From: Lactobacillus bombicola
Lineage (GTDB): Bacteria > Bacillota > Bacilli > Lactobacillales > Lactobacillaceae
DNA: 64,000 nucleotides
NCBI RefSeq assembly: GCF_900112665.1
Contig: NZ_FOMN01000004.1
Location: 1 to 64,000 of the forward strand
Direction of reading: 5' to 3'
In this document: one piece after another, positions 25,164 to 35,736 of the stretch
Layout: each line of letters starts with the position of its first letter
How positions within the stretch are numbered: the first letter of the stretch is position 1
Notes under the pieces: generated by a model
Seen by the model: only the letters and a program-made list of their open reading frames with translations
Database searches by the model: none
Told to the model about the DNA's origin: nothing
Program-made: the position numbers and the translations under genes

Positions 25164-25625
25164 CTAATGTTGGTTAGGGTCAATAGAAAGATTGTCATAT
25201 TCAACATAAGCACCTAAACATGTTGATAAAAGCATAATCAAGAAAACAAAGCCGACAGATTTGCCAACTATTTGATCTAAAGTTAGAAAATGTCTAACCA
25301 CAAAAGTTGCCGCAAAACATAAAATAAAATCAAGTATGACGTTTGCCACTAGGAGTACATATCGCCGCCTAATACTGAAAAAGCGTAGCAGTTGCTTAAG
25401 AATGCCATCATTAACTTCTACAGCCAATAGATCGACAGGTCGCTGAATAGTTGCTTTAATGGCAAACATAATAAAAGCACCAACTATTGCTCCAATGACC
25501 GTTCTAAATAAATCAGCCGAGTGTAAAACGAGTGCATCATAGCCGATGCCAATAATTGTGAGGCTACACAAATAGGGAATTAATAGTAAAAAGGTGAAGA
25601 CAAGTAAGACGTGACTTTTTTTCAT
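25164..25625 (-). CDS. Four-TM membrane protein, unknown function
   Basis: The 153-residue product is almost entirely helical membrane protein: hydrophobic segments at about 6-26, 39-59, 87-109 and 122-142, with a basic stretch (FSIRRRYV) in the middle and an acidic C-terminal tail. It is convergent with the gene after recX, only 3 bases apart. I recognise no family. The ATG is followed by a typical signal-anchor start (MKKSHVLLVF). Confidence 0.65.
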   Translation of the reverse strand: MKKSHVLLVFTFLLLIPYLCSLTIIGIGYDALVLHSADLFRTVIGAIVGAFIMFAIKATIQRPVDLLAVEVNDGILKQLLRFFSIRRRYVLLVANVILDFILCFAATFVVRHFLTLDQIVGKSVGFVFLIMLLSTCLGAYVEYDNLSIDPNQH

Positions 25626-25724
25626 AGATTAAACCTCATTTCTTACGTGTATTTTAACATATTAGCGTGGTACATGATATAATGTGACTACTTGAATTGT
25701 TATTTTAAGAAAGAGAGAAAAAAC

Positions 25725-26606
25725 ATGGCTAGCGACCCCGAAAAGGGTAATTTATTTCGACGTTTCAAAAATAAATTATCCCCTTCAAGTGATGAAGAAA
25801 CAAAAGAGCATTTAATAAAAGAAATAAAAGCTTTACATGAATGCAGTGAGATTAATGATAGCGAATTTTCTATGTTAACTGCCGTTTTGGATTTTCAAAG
25901 CAGAATGGTTCGTGAGGTAATGGTTCCACGAATTGATGCTTTTATGGTTGATTGCGGCGAAAGTTTTCAAGATAATCTTGATGAAATTTTACGCGAGCCA
26001 TATTCACGCATTCCGGTTTATAAAAAGGATAAGGATAAAATTGTTGGGGTGATTCATATTCGAACAGTTTTACGTAAAGCGCGTGAAAAGGGCTTTGATA
26101 AGTTGGATTATGCTGACGTAATGAATCCACCTTTGTTTGCACCAGAAACAACAGATTTGAGTGAATTATTAGTTGAAATGCAACAAAGTCAGCAACAACT
26201 TGCTATTTTAACGGACGAGTATGGTGGCGTAGTTGGATTAGCTACAATTGAAGACTTAATTGAAGAAATAGTTGGCAATATTGATGATGAGGTTGATCGC
26301 GCTGAAGTATTATTTCAGCAAATTGCATCTAATAAGTACGTCATTTATGGCAAAATGTCACTTGATGAATTTAATGAGCAATTTGGAACAAATTTAGAAA
26401 TGGAAAATGTTGATACAATTGCTGGCTTTGTTATCACCAAATTGGGGATTATTCCTGCTAAAGGTGAAAAACTATCAGTTAAACTTGATAATGGTATGAT
26501 TTTGACCACTAGAAGAATGATGCGTTCGAGGTTAGCGACCGTTCTTTTGACCATACCAGAAAAAGAAGTACAAAAAGCAAAAAAGGAAGAAGAGCAGAGT
26601 AATTAA
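25725..26606 (+). CDS. CBS-domain hemolysin-family protein (CorC/TlyC-like)
   Basis: The 293-residue cytosolic protein has an acidic N-terminal region, tandem CBS domains (about residues 70-185, with [13 protein letters not shown] and [26 protein letters not shown]) and a C-terminal CorC/HlyC domain. It lacks the DUF21 membrane domain of larger relatives, so it resembles E. coli CorC, linked to magnesium and cobalt efflux. I start at ATG 25725 after AAGAGAGAA. Its stop overlaps the prfC start (TAATG), implying coupled translation. Confidence 0.87.
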   Translation: MASDPEKGNLFRRFKNKLSPSSDEETKEHLIKEIKALHECSEINDSEFSMLTAVLDFQSRMVREVMVPRIDAFMVDCGESFQDNLDEILREPYSRIPVYKKDKDKIVGVIHIRTVLRKAREKGFDKLDYADVMNPPLFAPETTDLSELLVEMQQSQQQLAILTDEYGGVVGLATIEDLIEEIVGNIDDEVDRAEVLFQQIASNKYVIYGKMSLDEFNEQFGTNLEMENVDTIAGFVITKLGIIPAKGEKLSVKLDNGMILTTRRMMRSRLATVLLTIPEKEVQKAKKEEEQSN

Positions 26607-28177
26607 TGAGTGAGGGACTTTTAGATAAAGTACAAAAAAGAAGAACATTTGCTATTATTTCACACCCTGATGCAGGTAAAACGACAATTACAGAGCAAAT
26701 GCTTCTTTTTGGAGGAGTAATTCGTAATGCTGGTACCGTTAAAGCACGAAAAACGGGCCACTATGCGACTAGTGATTGGATGGAAATCGAAAAGCAACGT
26801 GGTATTTCTGTTACTAGTTCTGTGATGCAATTTGAGTATCAAGGAAAAAGGATAAATATTCTCGATACTCCGGGACATGAAGATTTTTCAGAAGATACCT
26901 ATCGGACCTTAATGGCAGTTGACTCTGCCGTTATGGTAATTGATTCGGCTAAGGGAATTGAACCTCAAACCAAAAAATTGTTTAAAGTCGTCAAGCAACG
27001 CGGCATTCCAATTTTTACTTTTATGAATAAGCTTGATCGCGATGGGCGCCCACCGCTCGACTTGATTGCTGAATTAGAAGACTTGTTAGGAATTGAGGGG
27101 GTGGCGATGAATTGGCCAATTGGCTCCGGTCAAACACTGCAAGGATTATATGATATAGCAAACAACCAGGTTGAATTATATCATCAAGCAGGGGCAAAAC
27201 AATTCATTCCGTTAAATGAAGCGGGAACTTTACCAGCCAGTGAGCCAATGAGTCAAAATCCTCAGTTTCAAGACACTTTAGGTGAAATTGAATTAATTAA
27301 AGAAGCGGGAAATACTTTTGATCTTACTAAGATTATGGCTGGTGACCAGACCCCAGTATTTTTTGGCTCAGCCTTAACTAATTTTGGCGTGGAAACTTTT
27401 TTAAAGGGTTTTGTTAAATTAGCACCTGCCCCTGCAAGCCATGTGGTTAATCAGGATGAACGCTTGGAGGCAGATGATACAGAATTTTCTGGCTTTGTAT
27501 TTAAAATTCAAGCAAATATGAATCCACAGCATCGTGATCGAATAGCCTTTGTTAGAATCGGTAGTGGTGAGTTCAAAAAGGGACTCGATGTAACTTTAGC
27601 GCGAACTGATAAGCCAATTAGATTAAATAATGCGACTGAATTTATGTCTAGTGAGCGAGTTCAAGTTTCTGATGCTGTCGCTGGCGATATTGTTGGCTTA
27701 TATGATACGGGTAATTTTCAAATTGGTGACAGTATTTATGCTGGTAAACGCAAGATAACGTATCCTGCCTTGCCAGAATTTACGCCAGAATTGTTTGTGC
27801 GTGTTACGGCTAAAAATGTGATGAAACAGAAGTCCTTTCATAAAGGAATGAACCAGTTGGTACAAGAAGGGGCAATCCAGCTTTATCGTAATTACCAAAC
27901 AGATGATTATATTTTAGGTGCAGTTGGTCAGTTACAATTTGAAGTTTTTAAATTTAGAATGAAGAATGAGTACAATTCTGAGATTGAAATGACTAATATT
28001 GGTCATCGTGTAGCTAGATGGATTGATCCTAGTCAATTGGATCTAGCAATGTCAAGTAGTCGTAACTTGCTTGTAAAGGATCGTTATGATCAACCTTTGT
28101 TTTTATTTGAAAATCAGTTTGCTGAAAGATTTTTCCAAGATAAATATCCAGATGTTAAATTGACTGAAAAATTATAG
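26606..28177 (+). CDS. prfC: Peptide chain release factor 3
   Basis: This GTPase recycles RF1 and RF2 from the ribosome after termination. The 523-residue length fits. G-motifs are complete: SHPDAGKTT (G1), RGISVTSS (G2), DTPGHEDF (G3) and NKLDRD (G4), followed by translation-factor beta-barrel and RF3-specific domains. It overlaps the upstream CBS protein gene by one base. Two consecutive hairpins follow it. Confidence 0.95.
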   Translation: MSEGLLDKVQKRRTFAIISHPDAGKTTITEQMLLFGGVIRNAGTVKARKTGHYATSDWMEIEKQRGISVTSSVMQFEYQGKRINILDTPGHEDFSEDTYRTLMAVDSAVMVIDSAKGIEPQTKKLFKVVKQRGIPIFTFMNKLDRDGRPPLDLIAELEDLLGIEGVAMNWPIGSGQTLQGLYDIANNQVELYHQAGAKQFIPLNEAGTLPASEPMSQNPQFQDTLGEIELIKEAGNTFDLTKIMAGDQTPVFFGSALTNFGVETFLKGFVKLAPAPASHVVNQDERLEADDTEFSGFVFKIQANMNPQHRDRIAFVRIGSGEFKKGLDVTLARTDKPIRLNNATEFMSSERVQVSDAVAGDIVGLYDTGNFQIGDSIYAGKRKITYPALPEFTPELFVRVTAKNVMKQKSFHKGMNQLVQEGAIQLYRNYQTDDYILGAVGQLQFEVFKFRMKNEYNSEIEMTNIGHRVARWIDPSQLDLAMSSSRNLLVKDRYDQPLFLFENQFAERFFQDKYPDVKLTEKL

Positions 28178-28250
28178 GTAAAAAGAACTTTCTTTGAAAT
28201 TAGAATATTTTCATAAATTAACACTTTACAGTGTGTAAAAAAATAAGAAT

Positions 28251-28272
28251 CTGGGAAAAACTATTTTCCCAG
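28251..28272 (+). terminator. First hairpin after prfC
   Basis: CTGGGAAAA and its complement form a 9-bp stem with a 4-base loop. It lacks a T-run and probably protects the 3' end or works with the next hairpin. Confidence 0.5.
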
Positions 28273-28278
28273 ACCACC

Positions 28279-28315
28279 AAAAAGGGTTTGAACATTTATG
28301 TTCAAACCCTTTTTA
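28279..28315. terminator. Strong bidirectional terminator after prfC
   Basis: Seventeen-base arms beginning AAAAAGGGTTTGAACAT are perfectly complementary around a two-base loop, with A and T flanks. It separates prfC from the convergent DUF1827 gene. Confidence 0.93.
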
Positions 28316-28349
28316 TATTAGTTTAAAGAGCTAGCTTCTTTTTAGACTC

Positions 28350-28631
28350 TTATTTATCAACGTGAATTTCCATTACTCTTTGATTTTTATCAGATATCAA
28401 TGTATATGCTGGAGCTTCTTCTTTAATTAGTCGTTCAATGATAAAATCAATTTCTTCTTTACGAACACGTCGGTTGTGGTTTTCCAAAACAATTTCGATT
28501 GCATCGTCACTTTCAGTATAGATAACAGAGGTATTGCCTAGGGAATAAACCTTGACATAATTGACGTTAGTTGTATTTAGTTGACTATGAACTAATTCAC
28601 GATAACTATTGGTCACATCTATCAAATGCAT
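28350..28631 (-). CDS. DUF1827 family protein
   Basis: The 93-residue cytosolic protein starts MHLIDVTNSYRELV and matches the DUF1827 family of lactobacilli and streptococci, whose role is unknown. It has a mixed alpha/beta pattern with a strand-rich middle (KVYSLGNTSVIYTES) and a helix EEIDFIIERLI. I prefer ATG 28631; a GTG at 28640 would add three residues. It lies just downstream of clpE in the same direction, 93 bases apart. Confidence 0.82.
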   Translation of the reverse strand: MHLIDVTNSYRELVHSQLNTTNVNYVKVYSLGNTSVIYTESDDAIEIVLENHNRRVRKEEIDFIIERLIKEEAPAYTLISDKNQRVMEIHVDK

Positions 28632-28723
28632 GCTATTCACCCATTTCTTCTATTTTCACTATTTCCTTACTTTATTATAACGCTAATTTTTACTTTTTTC
28701 TTCTTTAATATTTAATAAAAATA

Positions 28724-30871
28724 TTATTTTTCTTCACTAATGACTATTTTTTGATTATCAACCTTGGCAAGTAATTTTTTAGCTGCTGGATGATCAAGTT
28801 TAAAATCTGCTACTTTATCTTCAATTTCTTCTTGAATTATTCTTCTAAGTGGGCGTGCACCCATTGCTGGATTATATCCTTCTTGAACTAATTGTTCCTT
28901 AGCTTCGTCTGTAACGGTAATATTAATTCCTTGGTTTTTGACCATACCGTTAACTTCATCAAGCATTAAATTGACAATTTTAATTAAATCTTTAGTTGAT
29001 AATTCGTTAAATTCAATTACATCGTCTAAGCGGTTTAAAAATTCAGGTTTAAAGAATTCACTCATTGAATTACGGACAGAATCGGGTTTTTTACCTGCGG
29101 TTTCAGCAGCAAAGCCTACACTGGCACGTTTAATTCCTTGACCTGCATTTGAAGTCATAATGATAATTGTATCCTTAAATGAAACTTGGCGTCCTTGTGA
29201 GTCAGTCAAGCGACCATCATCTAAAATTTGTAAGAATAAATTCATTACAGATGGATCAGCCTTTTCAATTTCATCTAGCAAGATCAAACTGTATGGATTA
29301 CGTCGAACTTGTTCAGTTAATTGACCAGCTTCTTCATAGCCAACATAACCCGGTGCAGAACCAATTAATTTAGAAACTGAATAGGATTCCATAAATTCTG
29401 ACATATCAAATCTAATCATGGCATTTTCTGAACCAAACATTTGCTTAGCTAATTGCTTGGCTAGCTCTGTTTTACCAACTCCAGTTGGCCCAACGAAAAG
29501 AAATGAGCCAATTGGACGACCCGATTTGTTAAAGCCAATTCGGTTACGGCGAATAGCTCGCGCCAACTTATCAACAGCTTCATCTTGGCCAATAACATGT
29601 GACTTCAGATTTGTAGCCAAGTTTTGCAATTGATTTTCTTCTTGCTTTTGTAATTCCCCTACCGGGATACCTGTTTTTTCTTCTACAATTTTATCCATTA
29701 TTTTATTTGTAATAATAGGTGACTTATCCGGATCAACGTTTTGATTTTTCATTTTATTATATTTTTCAATTTGATCACGGTAATAAGCGGCTTTTTCATA
29801 GTCTTCGTTTTTAAGCGATTCCTGTTTAAGTTGTTGTGCAGCTTCAATGCGCTCTTTAATTTTATCCTTGTCTACATAAGGGATTGTTAGATTCATACGC
29901 GAACCAGCTTCATCAAGTAGGTCAATTGCTTTATCTGGTAAAAAGCGATCTTGAATATAGCGTTCAGATAGTTCAGCTGCAGCCTGAATAGCATCATCTG
30001 TATATTGTACATGATGATAATCTTCATAACGTTTTTTAATTCCTTGTAGAATGCGAATTGTTTCTTTAACAGAAGGTTCTTTTACGTCAACTGGTTGAAA
30101 TCTTCGAGCTAAGGCTGAATCTTTCTCAATTTCACGATATTCTTTGAGAGTAGTTGCTCCCACTAATTGTAGATCACCACGGGCAAGGGCCGGTTTAATA
30201 ATATTACCAGCGTCCATTCCTCCTTCAGCGTTTCCTGCACCAACAATTTCATGAATTTCATCAATAAAAAGAATAATGTCATCTTGATTTTGCAATTCAT
30301 TAATCAGTTGTTGCATACGTTGTTCAAATTGTCCACGAATTCCGGTCCCTTGAACTAAAGAAACCACATTTAATGAAACAATTCTTTTGTCTTGTAATTT
30401 AGCTGGGACAGATCCGTCAACAATTTGTTGAGCTAATCCTTCAACTACTGCAGTTTTACCTACACCAGCCTCGCCAATTAAGACAGGGTTATTTTTAGTT
30501 CTTCTATTTAGAATTTCAATTACACGAGCGATTTCTTGGTCACGACCAATCACTGGATCGATTTTACCCTTTCGAGCTAAGTCAGTTAAATCAGTTCCAT
30601 ACTGATCTAAAAGTGACCGCTTACCGCTATTATTGCCAACTGAAGTCCCACCATTATTATTCATTTGTGAATCATCGGCATTACCACCATTATTGAATGG
30701 ATTATTAAAATCACCGAAAAAGCTATTATTGTTATTGCTCATATTAATATTTCCTTGTTGTTCAAGTTCTTGATAACATTGACCACATAAATTGATTTCG
30801 CGACTTTCACCATTTACCTGAGCAAAGAGGTGAATGGAAGCAGGTCGTTTATGACAGTTTTGACAAAGCAA
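28724..30871 (-). CDS. clpE: ATP-dependent Clp protease ATP-binding subunit ClpE
   Basis: This Hsp100 unfoldase feeds damaged proteins to ClpP. The 715 residues start with the ClpE-specific zinc finger (CQNCH ... CGQCY), then an Asn-rich linker (residues 42-80), AAA-1 with Walker A GEAGVGKT, a UVR segment ([15 protein letters not shown]), AAA-2 with Walker [10 protein letters not shown], and the C-terminal domain. The start is TTG at 30871 behind AAAGGCGG. A CIRCE-type operator overlaps its promoter, so HrcA control of heat induction is expected. Confidence 0.95.
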   Translation of the reverse strand: MLCQNCHKRPASIHLFAQVNGESREINLCGQCYQELEQQGNINMSNNNNSFFGDFNNPFNNGGNADDSQMNNNGGTSVGNNSGKRSLLDQYGTDLTDLARKGKIDPVIGRDQEIARVIEILNRRTKNNPVLIGEAGVGKTAVVEGLAQQIVDGSVPAKLQDKRIVSLNVVSLVQGTGIRGQFEQRMQQLINELQNQDDIILFIDEIHEIVGAGNAEGGMDAGNIIKPALARGDLQLVGATTLKEYREIEKDSALARRFQPVDVKEPSVKETIRILQGIKKRYEDYHHVQYTDDAIQAAAELSERYIQDRFLPDKAIDLLDEAGSRMNLTIPYVDKDKIKERIEAAQQLKQESLKNEDYEKAAYYRDQIEKYNKMKNQNVDPDKSPIITNKIMDKIVEEKTGIPVGELQKQEENQLQNLATNLKSHVIGQDEAVDKLARAIRRNRIGFNKSGRPIGSFLFVGPTGVGKTELAKQLAKQMFGSENAMIRFDMSEFMESYSVSKLIGSAPGYVGYEEAGQLTEQVRRNPYSLILLDEIEKADPSVMNLFLQILDDGRLTDSQGRQVSFKDTIIIMTSNAGQGIKRASVGFAAETAGKKPDSVRNSMSEFFKPEFLNRLDDVIEFNELSTKDLIKIVNLMLDEVNGMVKNQGINITVTDEAKEQLVQEGYNPAMGARPLRRIIQEEIEDKVADFKLDHPAAKKLLAKVDNQKIVISEEK

Positions 30872-30910
30872 TTATATTACCGCCTTTCGCTTTGATTCAT
30901 CTTTTTCTAA

Positions 30911-30946
30911 ATTATATAATTAGCACTCTTAATAATCAAGTGCTAA
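30911..30946 (-). promoter_or_regulatory. clpE promoter with CIRCE (HrcA) operator
   Basis: TTAGCACTC, nine bases, then AAGTGCTAA lies at 30920-30946. This is the CIRCE inverted repeat with a single change (consensus right arm GAGTGCTAA). On the minus strand, TTGATT (30934-30939) and TATAAT (30911-30916) are spaced by 17 bases, so the operator covers the promoter. HrcA binding here would repress clpE until heat shock. Confidence 0.85.
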
Positions 30947-31065
30947 ACATAAAAGCTTGGTGGTTGTATGTAGGTACAATATGTTAAAATGTAGATAAGC
31001 AAAGTAGTCAAAAATTTGCTAAATTTATCTAGATTATTATTAATTTGAAAGAAACGGTGGTATAT

Positions 31066-31248
31066 TTGGATTATCAAAAAATTCTTGAGCAGTTAGCTAG
31101 CGGTGAACTTGATTCATATCAAGTTCACCCAAAAGAAGCCTTTGCTTTTCAAGCTGCTTTAAGATCTTTTGGGAAAAGACAAAATATAACTGGTAAGGCA
31201 CTCCGTGGAGGTCAAATAATTTACATGCAAAAGAAGACACAAGTTTAA
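31066..31248 (+). CDS. Small conserved protein upstream of ptsH
   Basis: The 60-residue soluble protein (LDYQKILEQLASGELDSYQV, then HPKEAFAFQAALRSFGKRQN) has a helical pattern ending in a short strand. I do not recognise a family name, though similar small proteins occur near ptsH in lactobacilli. The likely start is TTG at 31066, five bases after GGTGG; an upstream TTG at 31045 lacks a ribosome site. It sits divergently from clpE. Confidence 0.6.
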   Translation: MDYQKILEQLASGELDSYQVHPKEAFAFQAALRSFGKRQNITGKALRGGQIIYMQKKTQV

Positions 31249-31361
31249 TGATGTAAACTGTTACATTAATGTTGTCTATTTTGCAAAAAAATGATAGTCT
31301 AAGTACACGAATAGGTATTTACTACCGGTTTTATTTTTTTGAATTCAAAGGAGATATTATA

Positions 31362-31628
31362 ATGGAAAAACGCGATTTTCATGTTATTGCAGAAACAGGT
31401 ATTCATGCTCGTCCTGCTACCTTGTTAGTACAAGCTGCTTCTAAGTTTGGTTCAGACATCAACTTGGAATACAATGGCAAATCAGTTAATTTGAAGTCAA
31501 TCATGGGTGTTATGTCACTTGGTGTTGGCAAAAATGCTGATGTTTCAATTAGTGCTGATGGTGATGATGAAAAGGATGCTATTGAAGCTATTTCTGAAAC
31601 AATGAAAAAAGAAGGCTTAGCTGAATAA
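31362..31628 (+). CDS. ptsH: Phosphocarrier protein HPr
   Basis: HPr passes the phosphoryl group from enzyme I to sugar-specific IIA domains, and in Firmicutes is also a catabolite-repression signal when phosphorylated on serine. All 88 residues are typical: His15 in TGIHARPAT and the HPr kinase target Ser46 in [11 protein letters not shown]. The start ATG is nine bases after AAGGAG; a longer frame from 31269 is spurious. It overlaps ptsI by one base (TAATG). Confidence 0.96.
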   Translation: MEKRDFHVIAETGIHARPATLLVQAASKFGSDINLEYNGKSVNLKSIMGVMSLGVGKNADVSISADGDDEKDAIEAISETMKKEGLAE

Positions 31629-33361
31629 TGACCAAGACATTAAAAGGAATTGCTGCAAGTGATGGTATTGCTGTAGCACCAGCTTATCTCTTGGTAGAAC
31701 CGGATCTTTCATTTTCAAAGACTAATGTCGGCGATGTTGAAGGTGAACTAGCTCGCTATCACGAAGCAATTAAAGTTTCAACTGCTGAAGTTGAAAAGAT
31801 TCGTGATAGTGCTAAAACAAGCTTGGGAGAAGAAGAAGCACAAGTTTTCGAAGCTCACTTGATGATTTTAAATGATCCTGAATTTACTGGTGCAATTGAA
31901 ACCGAAATTAAGGAACAAAAAATTAATAGTGAAGCTGCACTTGATGAAACTGCCCAAAAATTTATTACAATTTTTGAAGGTATGACTGATAACGAATATA
32001 TGCAGCAACGTGCTGCCGATGTTCGTGATGTTTCTAAGCGAATTATGGCTCACTTATTAGGAAAAGAATTACCTAATCCGGCAACGATTGACCATGAAGT
32101 GGTTGTCGTAGCTCATGATTTGACGCCAAGTGATACTGCTCAACTAAATAAGAACTTTGTTAAAGGTTTCGTCACTGATATTGGTGGGCGGACGGCGCAC
32201 TCAGCAATTATGGCTCGTTCGCTTGAATTGCCAGCTGTTGTTGGTACTGAATCAATCACTGCTGATGTTGAAAATGGTCAAAATATAGCTGTTGATGGAT
32301 TAAATGGTGATGTAGTAATTGAACCAGATGCTGACCAAATAGCAACTTACCAGCAAAAAAGTGAAGCATTCTTGGCGCAAAAAGCTGAATGGGAAAAACT
32401 GAAAAATGAACCATCAGTTACTGCTGATAACAAGAAGTTTATTATTGCTGCTAACATTGGTACACCTAATGACATGCAAGGTGTGAATGATAACGGTGCT
32501 GAAGCTATTGGACTATATCGTACTGAATTTTTATATATGGATTCGAAAAATTTTCCAACTGAAGAAGAACAATTCGAAGCCTATAAAGAAGTTATCGAAG
32601 GTATGAATGGTAAGCAAGTTATTATTAGAACCATGGATATTGGTGGTGATAAGCACCTTGATTATTGGGACTTACCCGAAGAAATGAATCCATTCCTCGG
32701 TGTACGAGCAATCAGATTATCTTTACAAAATGAAGAAATTTTCAGAACACAACTACGTGCATTATTGCGGGCTTCGGCTTATGGAAAATTGGGAATTATG
32801 TTCCCAATGATTGGTACTCTGGGTGAATTGCGTAAGGCTAAGTCAATTTTAGCAACTGAAAAAGATAAATTAACAGCAGCAGGCGTTAAAGTTGGTTCCG
32901 ATTTACAAGTCGGAATGATGATTGAAATACCAGCTGCGGCGGTAATGGCTGATCAATTTGCCAAAGAAGTTGATTTCTTCTCAATTGGTACCAATGATTT
33001 AATTCAATATTCGATGGCTGCTGATCGTGGTAATGATAATGTTTCCTATTTGTATCAACCAGCCAATCCAGCCGTATTACGTTTAATCAAGCACACTATA
33101 GATGCTGCCCATGAAAATAATATATGGTGTGGTATGTGTGGTGAAGCTGCTGGCGATAATATCATGTTTCCAATTTTACTTTCAATGGGACTTGATGAGT
33201 ATTCAATGAGTGCAACATCCATTTTACGAATTAGAAGTTTAATGAAGAAGCTGAATACTGAAGATATTAAAGATTTGGCCAATCAGGCGTGCTTTGTATC
33301 GGAAACAGCGGAAGACAATGAGAAGTTAGTCAATGATTTAATGTCAAAGTTAACTAATTAA
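31628..33361 (+). CDS. ptsI: PTS enzyme I (PEP-protein phosphotransferase)
   Basis: It transfers phosphate from PEP to HPr His15. The 577-residue length is standard. The active-site histidine is in [21 protein letters not shown] near residue 190. The PEP-binding TIM barrel includes [23 protein letters not shown] and the GMCGEAAGD segment with the second active-site cysteine. It is the second gene of the ptsHI operon and ends in a terminator. Confidence 0.96.
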   Translation: MTKTLKGIAASDGIAVAPAYLLVEPDLSFSKTNVGDVEGELARYHEAIKVSTAEVEKIRDSAKTSLGEEEAQVFEAHLMILNDPEFTGAIETEIKEQKINSEAALDETAQKFITIFEGMTDNEYMQQRAADVRDVSKRIMAHLLGKELPNPATIDHEVVVVAHDLTPSDTAQLNKNFVKGFVTDIGGRTAHSAIMARSLELPAVVGTESITADVENGQNIAVDGLNGDVVIEPDADQIATYQQKSEAFLAQKAEWEKLKNEPSVTADNKKFIIAANIGTPNDMQGVNDNGAEAIGLYRTEFLYMDSKNFPTEEEQFEAYKEVIEGMNGKQVIIRTMDIGGDKHLDYWDLPEEMNPFLGVRAIRLSLQNEEIFRTQLRALLRASAYGKLGIMFPMIGTLGELRKAKSILATEKDKLTAAGVKVGSDLQVGMMIEIPAAAVMADQFAKEVDFFSIGTNDLIQYSMAADRGNDNVSYLYQPANPAVLRLIKHTIDAAHENNIWCGMCGEAAGDNIMFPILLSMGLDEYSMSATSILRIRSLMKKLNTEDIKDLANQACFVSETAEDNEKLVNDLMSKLTN

Positions 33362-33371
33362 ATAAAAAATA

Positions 33372-33405
33372 TAAAAGAGTATTAATATCATTAATACTCT
33401 TTTAT
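33372..33405 (+). terminator. Rho-independent terminator of ptsHI
   Basis: Perfect 14-base arms (AAAAGAGTATTAAT and complement) enclose a 3-base loop and run into T-rich sequence. Confidence 0.9.
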
Positions 33406-33494
33406 TATATCTTAACGTTTTCTTGATAAAAAAGTCACAGATTATTCATCTTTGTAATTTAATATAAAGATATGGTTAGTATACAAGATATTAC

Positions 33495-33522
33495 TTACAA
33501 AAAAGAAGTGTTATGTTATACT
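33495..33522 (+). promoter_or_regulatory. Putative spx promoter
   Basis: TTACAA (33495-33500) and TATACT (33517-33522) are separated by 16 bases, 44 bases before the spx ATG. Confidence 0.55.
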
Positions 33523-33566
33523 AAAGAGGTAAAAGAAATCGTATTGTTCAAAGGAGCGTGAAATAT

Positions 33567-33965
33567 ATGGTGAATTTATATATATCTCCGAGTTGTACCT
33601 CGTGTCGTAAAGCAAAGGCTTGGTTGAAAAAACATGATATTGCTTTTAAAGAAAGAAATATTTTTTCAGAGCCACTTACAAAAGAGGAACTTATTCAAAT
33701 ATTACGAATGACTGAGAATGGTACCGAAGAAATTATCTCTACACGTTCAAGAGCTTTTCAACAGTTAAAGATTAATCTTGATGATTTATCAATCGATCAG
33801 TTACTTAATTTAGTGGAAAAAAATCCTAGTTTGTTAAGACGTCCGATTATTATGGATGATCGTCGCTTACAGGTTGGTTATAATGAAGATGAAATTAGGC
33901 GGTTTTTACCGCGTAAAGTTCGTCGGCTCGAACTTGAAGAAATGCAAAAAATCGCTGACATATAA
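33567..33965 (+). CDS. spx: Redox-sensing transcriptional regulator Spx
   Basis: Spx binds the alpha C-terminal domain of RNA polymerase and reprograms transcription under thiol stress. From ATG 33567 the protein is 132 residues, the usual length. The redox switch CTSC is at residues 10-13 and the [25 protein letters not shown] segment closes the ArsC-like fold. The GTG at 33558 abuts the ribosome site and is not used. It is next to mecA and coiA; the SpxH-like adaptor gene lies two genes on. Confidence 0.94.
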   Translation: MVNLYISPSCTSCRKAKAWLKKHDIAFKERNIFSEPLTKEELIQILRMTENGTEEIISTRSRAFQQLKINLDDLSIDQLLNLVEKNPSLLRRPIIMDDRRLQVGYNEDEIRRFLPRKVRRLELEEMQKIADI

Positions 33966-33980
33966 TTAATGTAAAAATTT

Positions 33981-34019
33981 AAATAAAAGCGTTGGTATTT
34001 AAACTAACGCTTTTATTTT
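33981..34019 (+). terminator. Rho-independent terminator after spx
   Basis: Thirteen-base arms (AAATAAAAGCGTT and complement) flank a loop of about 12 bases, ending in T-rich sequence. Confidence 0.82.
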
Positions 34020-34071
34020 AGTTACAAAATAAGCTACAATAGATAAAAGGATTCGATGGAGGTGAGAATTC

Positions 34072-34851
34072 ATGCAAGTAAAACGTATTAATGAAAACAC
34101 GATCCGAGTACGAATAGATAAAAATGAATTGTCCAAGCGTGGGCTTAAGGTATTAGATTTATTAGGGGATAAAAATAAAATTCAGCAATTCTTTTATTCA
34201 ATTTTAGAAGAAATTGATAATGACCATTCATTTAGTCAAGATGCCCCAGTCACTTTTCAAGTAATGCCCAATAATGGCGGCTTAGATTTATTAATAACAA
34301 AAGTGACAAAGCAAGATCGTGCAGAGTTGTCACAATTATTTGATAGTGATTTAAAAAATGATAATCCGGTCTTAAATAAAGCTTTTGAAGATTTAGAATC
34401 AGATGATGTAGATACTGCTGATGACGACGATGAAAATGATTTTACTGATGAACAGCGACAAGAAGATGATGAAAATTCGCCTTTATCAGAATTAGCTAGT
34501 TCACTTAAACCAAAAATTAAAAAGTCAGATCAGCAATTACATAAGCGGCAAGCTTATAGCTTTAGTGATCTTAATCAGGTAACTGAACTAGCAGAAAGCT
34601 TGCCAGAACAAATGCTTCTTTCGAGTCTTTATTTTGAGCGCGAGCTGTTTTATTTGGATTTAGCTTTTAAAGATAATGATTTTAATGAATTGAGGCCAGC
34701 AGAAGTTTGGTCAATTGCAAATGAATATGGTGTTCAGGTACGTCCTAATAAAATGGCACGTATTAGAACAACAGGTAAATGTTTAATTAAGCAAGATGCA
34801 CTTGAAGTTTTAAAAAATTATTTCAGTCATAATGAAAGTAGAGGAGGTTAA
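34072..34851 (+). CDS. mecA: Adaptor protein MecA
   Basis: MecA delivers substrates, such as competence regulators and damaged proteins, to ClpC-type unfoldases. The 259-residue protein has the N-terminal substrate-binding domain (MQVKRINENTIRVRIDKNEL onward), a strongly acidic linker (about residues 105-140) and the C-terminal Clp-binding domain with LPEQMLLSSLYFERELFYLD. GGAGG precedes the ATG. Its stop codon lies inside the stem of a terminator. Confidence 0.93.
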   Translation: MQVKRINENTIRVRIDKNELSKRGLKVLDLLGDKNKIQQFFYSILEEIDNDHSFSQDAPVTFQVMPNNGGLDLLITKVTKQDRAELSQLFDSDLKNDNPVLNKAFEDLESDDVDTADDDDENDFTDEQRQEDDENSPLSELASSLKPKIKKSDQQLHKRQAYSFSDLNQVTELAESLPEQMLLSSLYFERELFYLDLAFKDNDFNELRPAEVWSIANEYGVQVRPNKMARIRTTGKCLIKQDALEVLKNYFSHNESRGG

Positions 34852-34871
34852 GGTAAACTTAACCTTTTTTT
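34846..34871 (+). terminator. Terminator overlapping the mecA stop codon
   Basis: GGTTAAG, five bases, CTTAACC, then seven Ts. The left arm contains the mecA TAA stop (34849-34851), so a ribosome finishing mecA would block the hairpin. Confidence 0.82.
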
Positions 34872-34896
34872 GCGTACATAATCTTGGGTGATTTTT

Positions 34897-35736
34897 TTGT
34901 ATGCAGCTTTGTTAAACAATCAGTTAGTATTGGCGGTGACTGAGGCACAAAGTCAGTCAAAAATGTTAGCTAAAAATAATTATATTTGTCCGCAGTGTAA
35001 GCAAAGAGTTAAATTGATAATTAAAGAAAAATCGGCTTACTTTAAGCATTTTCCTAGTAATAATAATTTAAGCGGGGAAAAAGAAGAACATGCCTTAAGT
35101 AAGGCTATATTAAAAAATGCACTTTTAGAGGCAAAGTTTAATGCACAAACAGAAACTAGTTTGGCTAACGGGCAATTACGAGCTGATATTTTGGTGAATT
35201 CAAAACTGGCCTTTGAAATTCAGTGTGCACCATTGAGTAAATTAGAGTTTACAAAAAGGCATAATTTATATAAAAATATTGGTGTTGCAGATATTTGGAT
35301 TGTTGGTAAGCGTCATTATTTATTACAAGAAATAAAAAAGTCACAACTTATTTTTTTTCGCAAAAACAAGTTGTGGCATGACTATTATTTAGAAATTTTG
35401 CCTGAACAAAAAATACTACGGCTAAAATATAATGTTCAGCTTGAACCGATTACAAGTAAAGTTCACTATCAAATAGAGAATTTCGTTATTAGTTCTTATG
35501 GCTTAGCTAAATTATGGCATTTTAAGCCGATATTGAAACAATATTGCGTTGATCCTAGAACACAAAAAAACTATTTACAATTACAATTAACACAAAAAAC
35601 TATTAAAGGTATGAAAATCGCTAATCAATTATATCAACGTAACCTTACCATTGATGAGTTACCACCAACCATATTTAGTAATTTTCGTAGAGTTAATAGT
35701 TGTAATAATGTTATTACTTTTTTACATCAAATGTAG
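34897..35736 (+). CDS. coiA: Competence protein CoiA-like
   Basis: CoiA is a cytosolic factor that promotes recombination during transformation. The protein of about 279 residues starts with a short CxxC zinc-like motif (CPQCKQRV), followed by HALSKAILKNAL and a nuclease-like core (RADILVNSKLAFEIQ) with the D...ExQ pattern. It is shorter than many CoiA proteins, which reach 330 residues or more. I choose TTG 34897, with GGG eight bases upstream; GTG 34888 is the alternative. It converges with the SpxH-like gene, overlapping by 15 bases. Confidence 0.82.
   Translation: MYAALLNNQLVLAVTEAQSQSKMLAKNNYICPQCKQRVKLIIKEKSAYFKHFPSNNNLSGEKEEHALSKAILKNALLEAKFNAQTETSLANGQLRADILVNSKLAFEIQCAPLSKLEFTKRHNLYKNIGVADIWIVGKRHYLLQEIKKSQLIFFRKNKLWHDYYLEILPEQKILRLKYNVQLEPITSKVHYQIENFVISSYGLAKLWHFKPILKQYCVDPRTQKNYLQLQLTQKTIKGMKIANQLYQRNLTIDELPPTIFSNFRRVNSCNNVITFLHQM

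Noticed and set aside
31249-31361. cre (CcpA) site upstream of ptsH
   Set aside because: No sequence close to the cre consensus was found in this interval.
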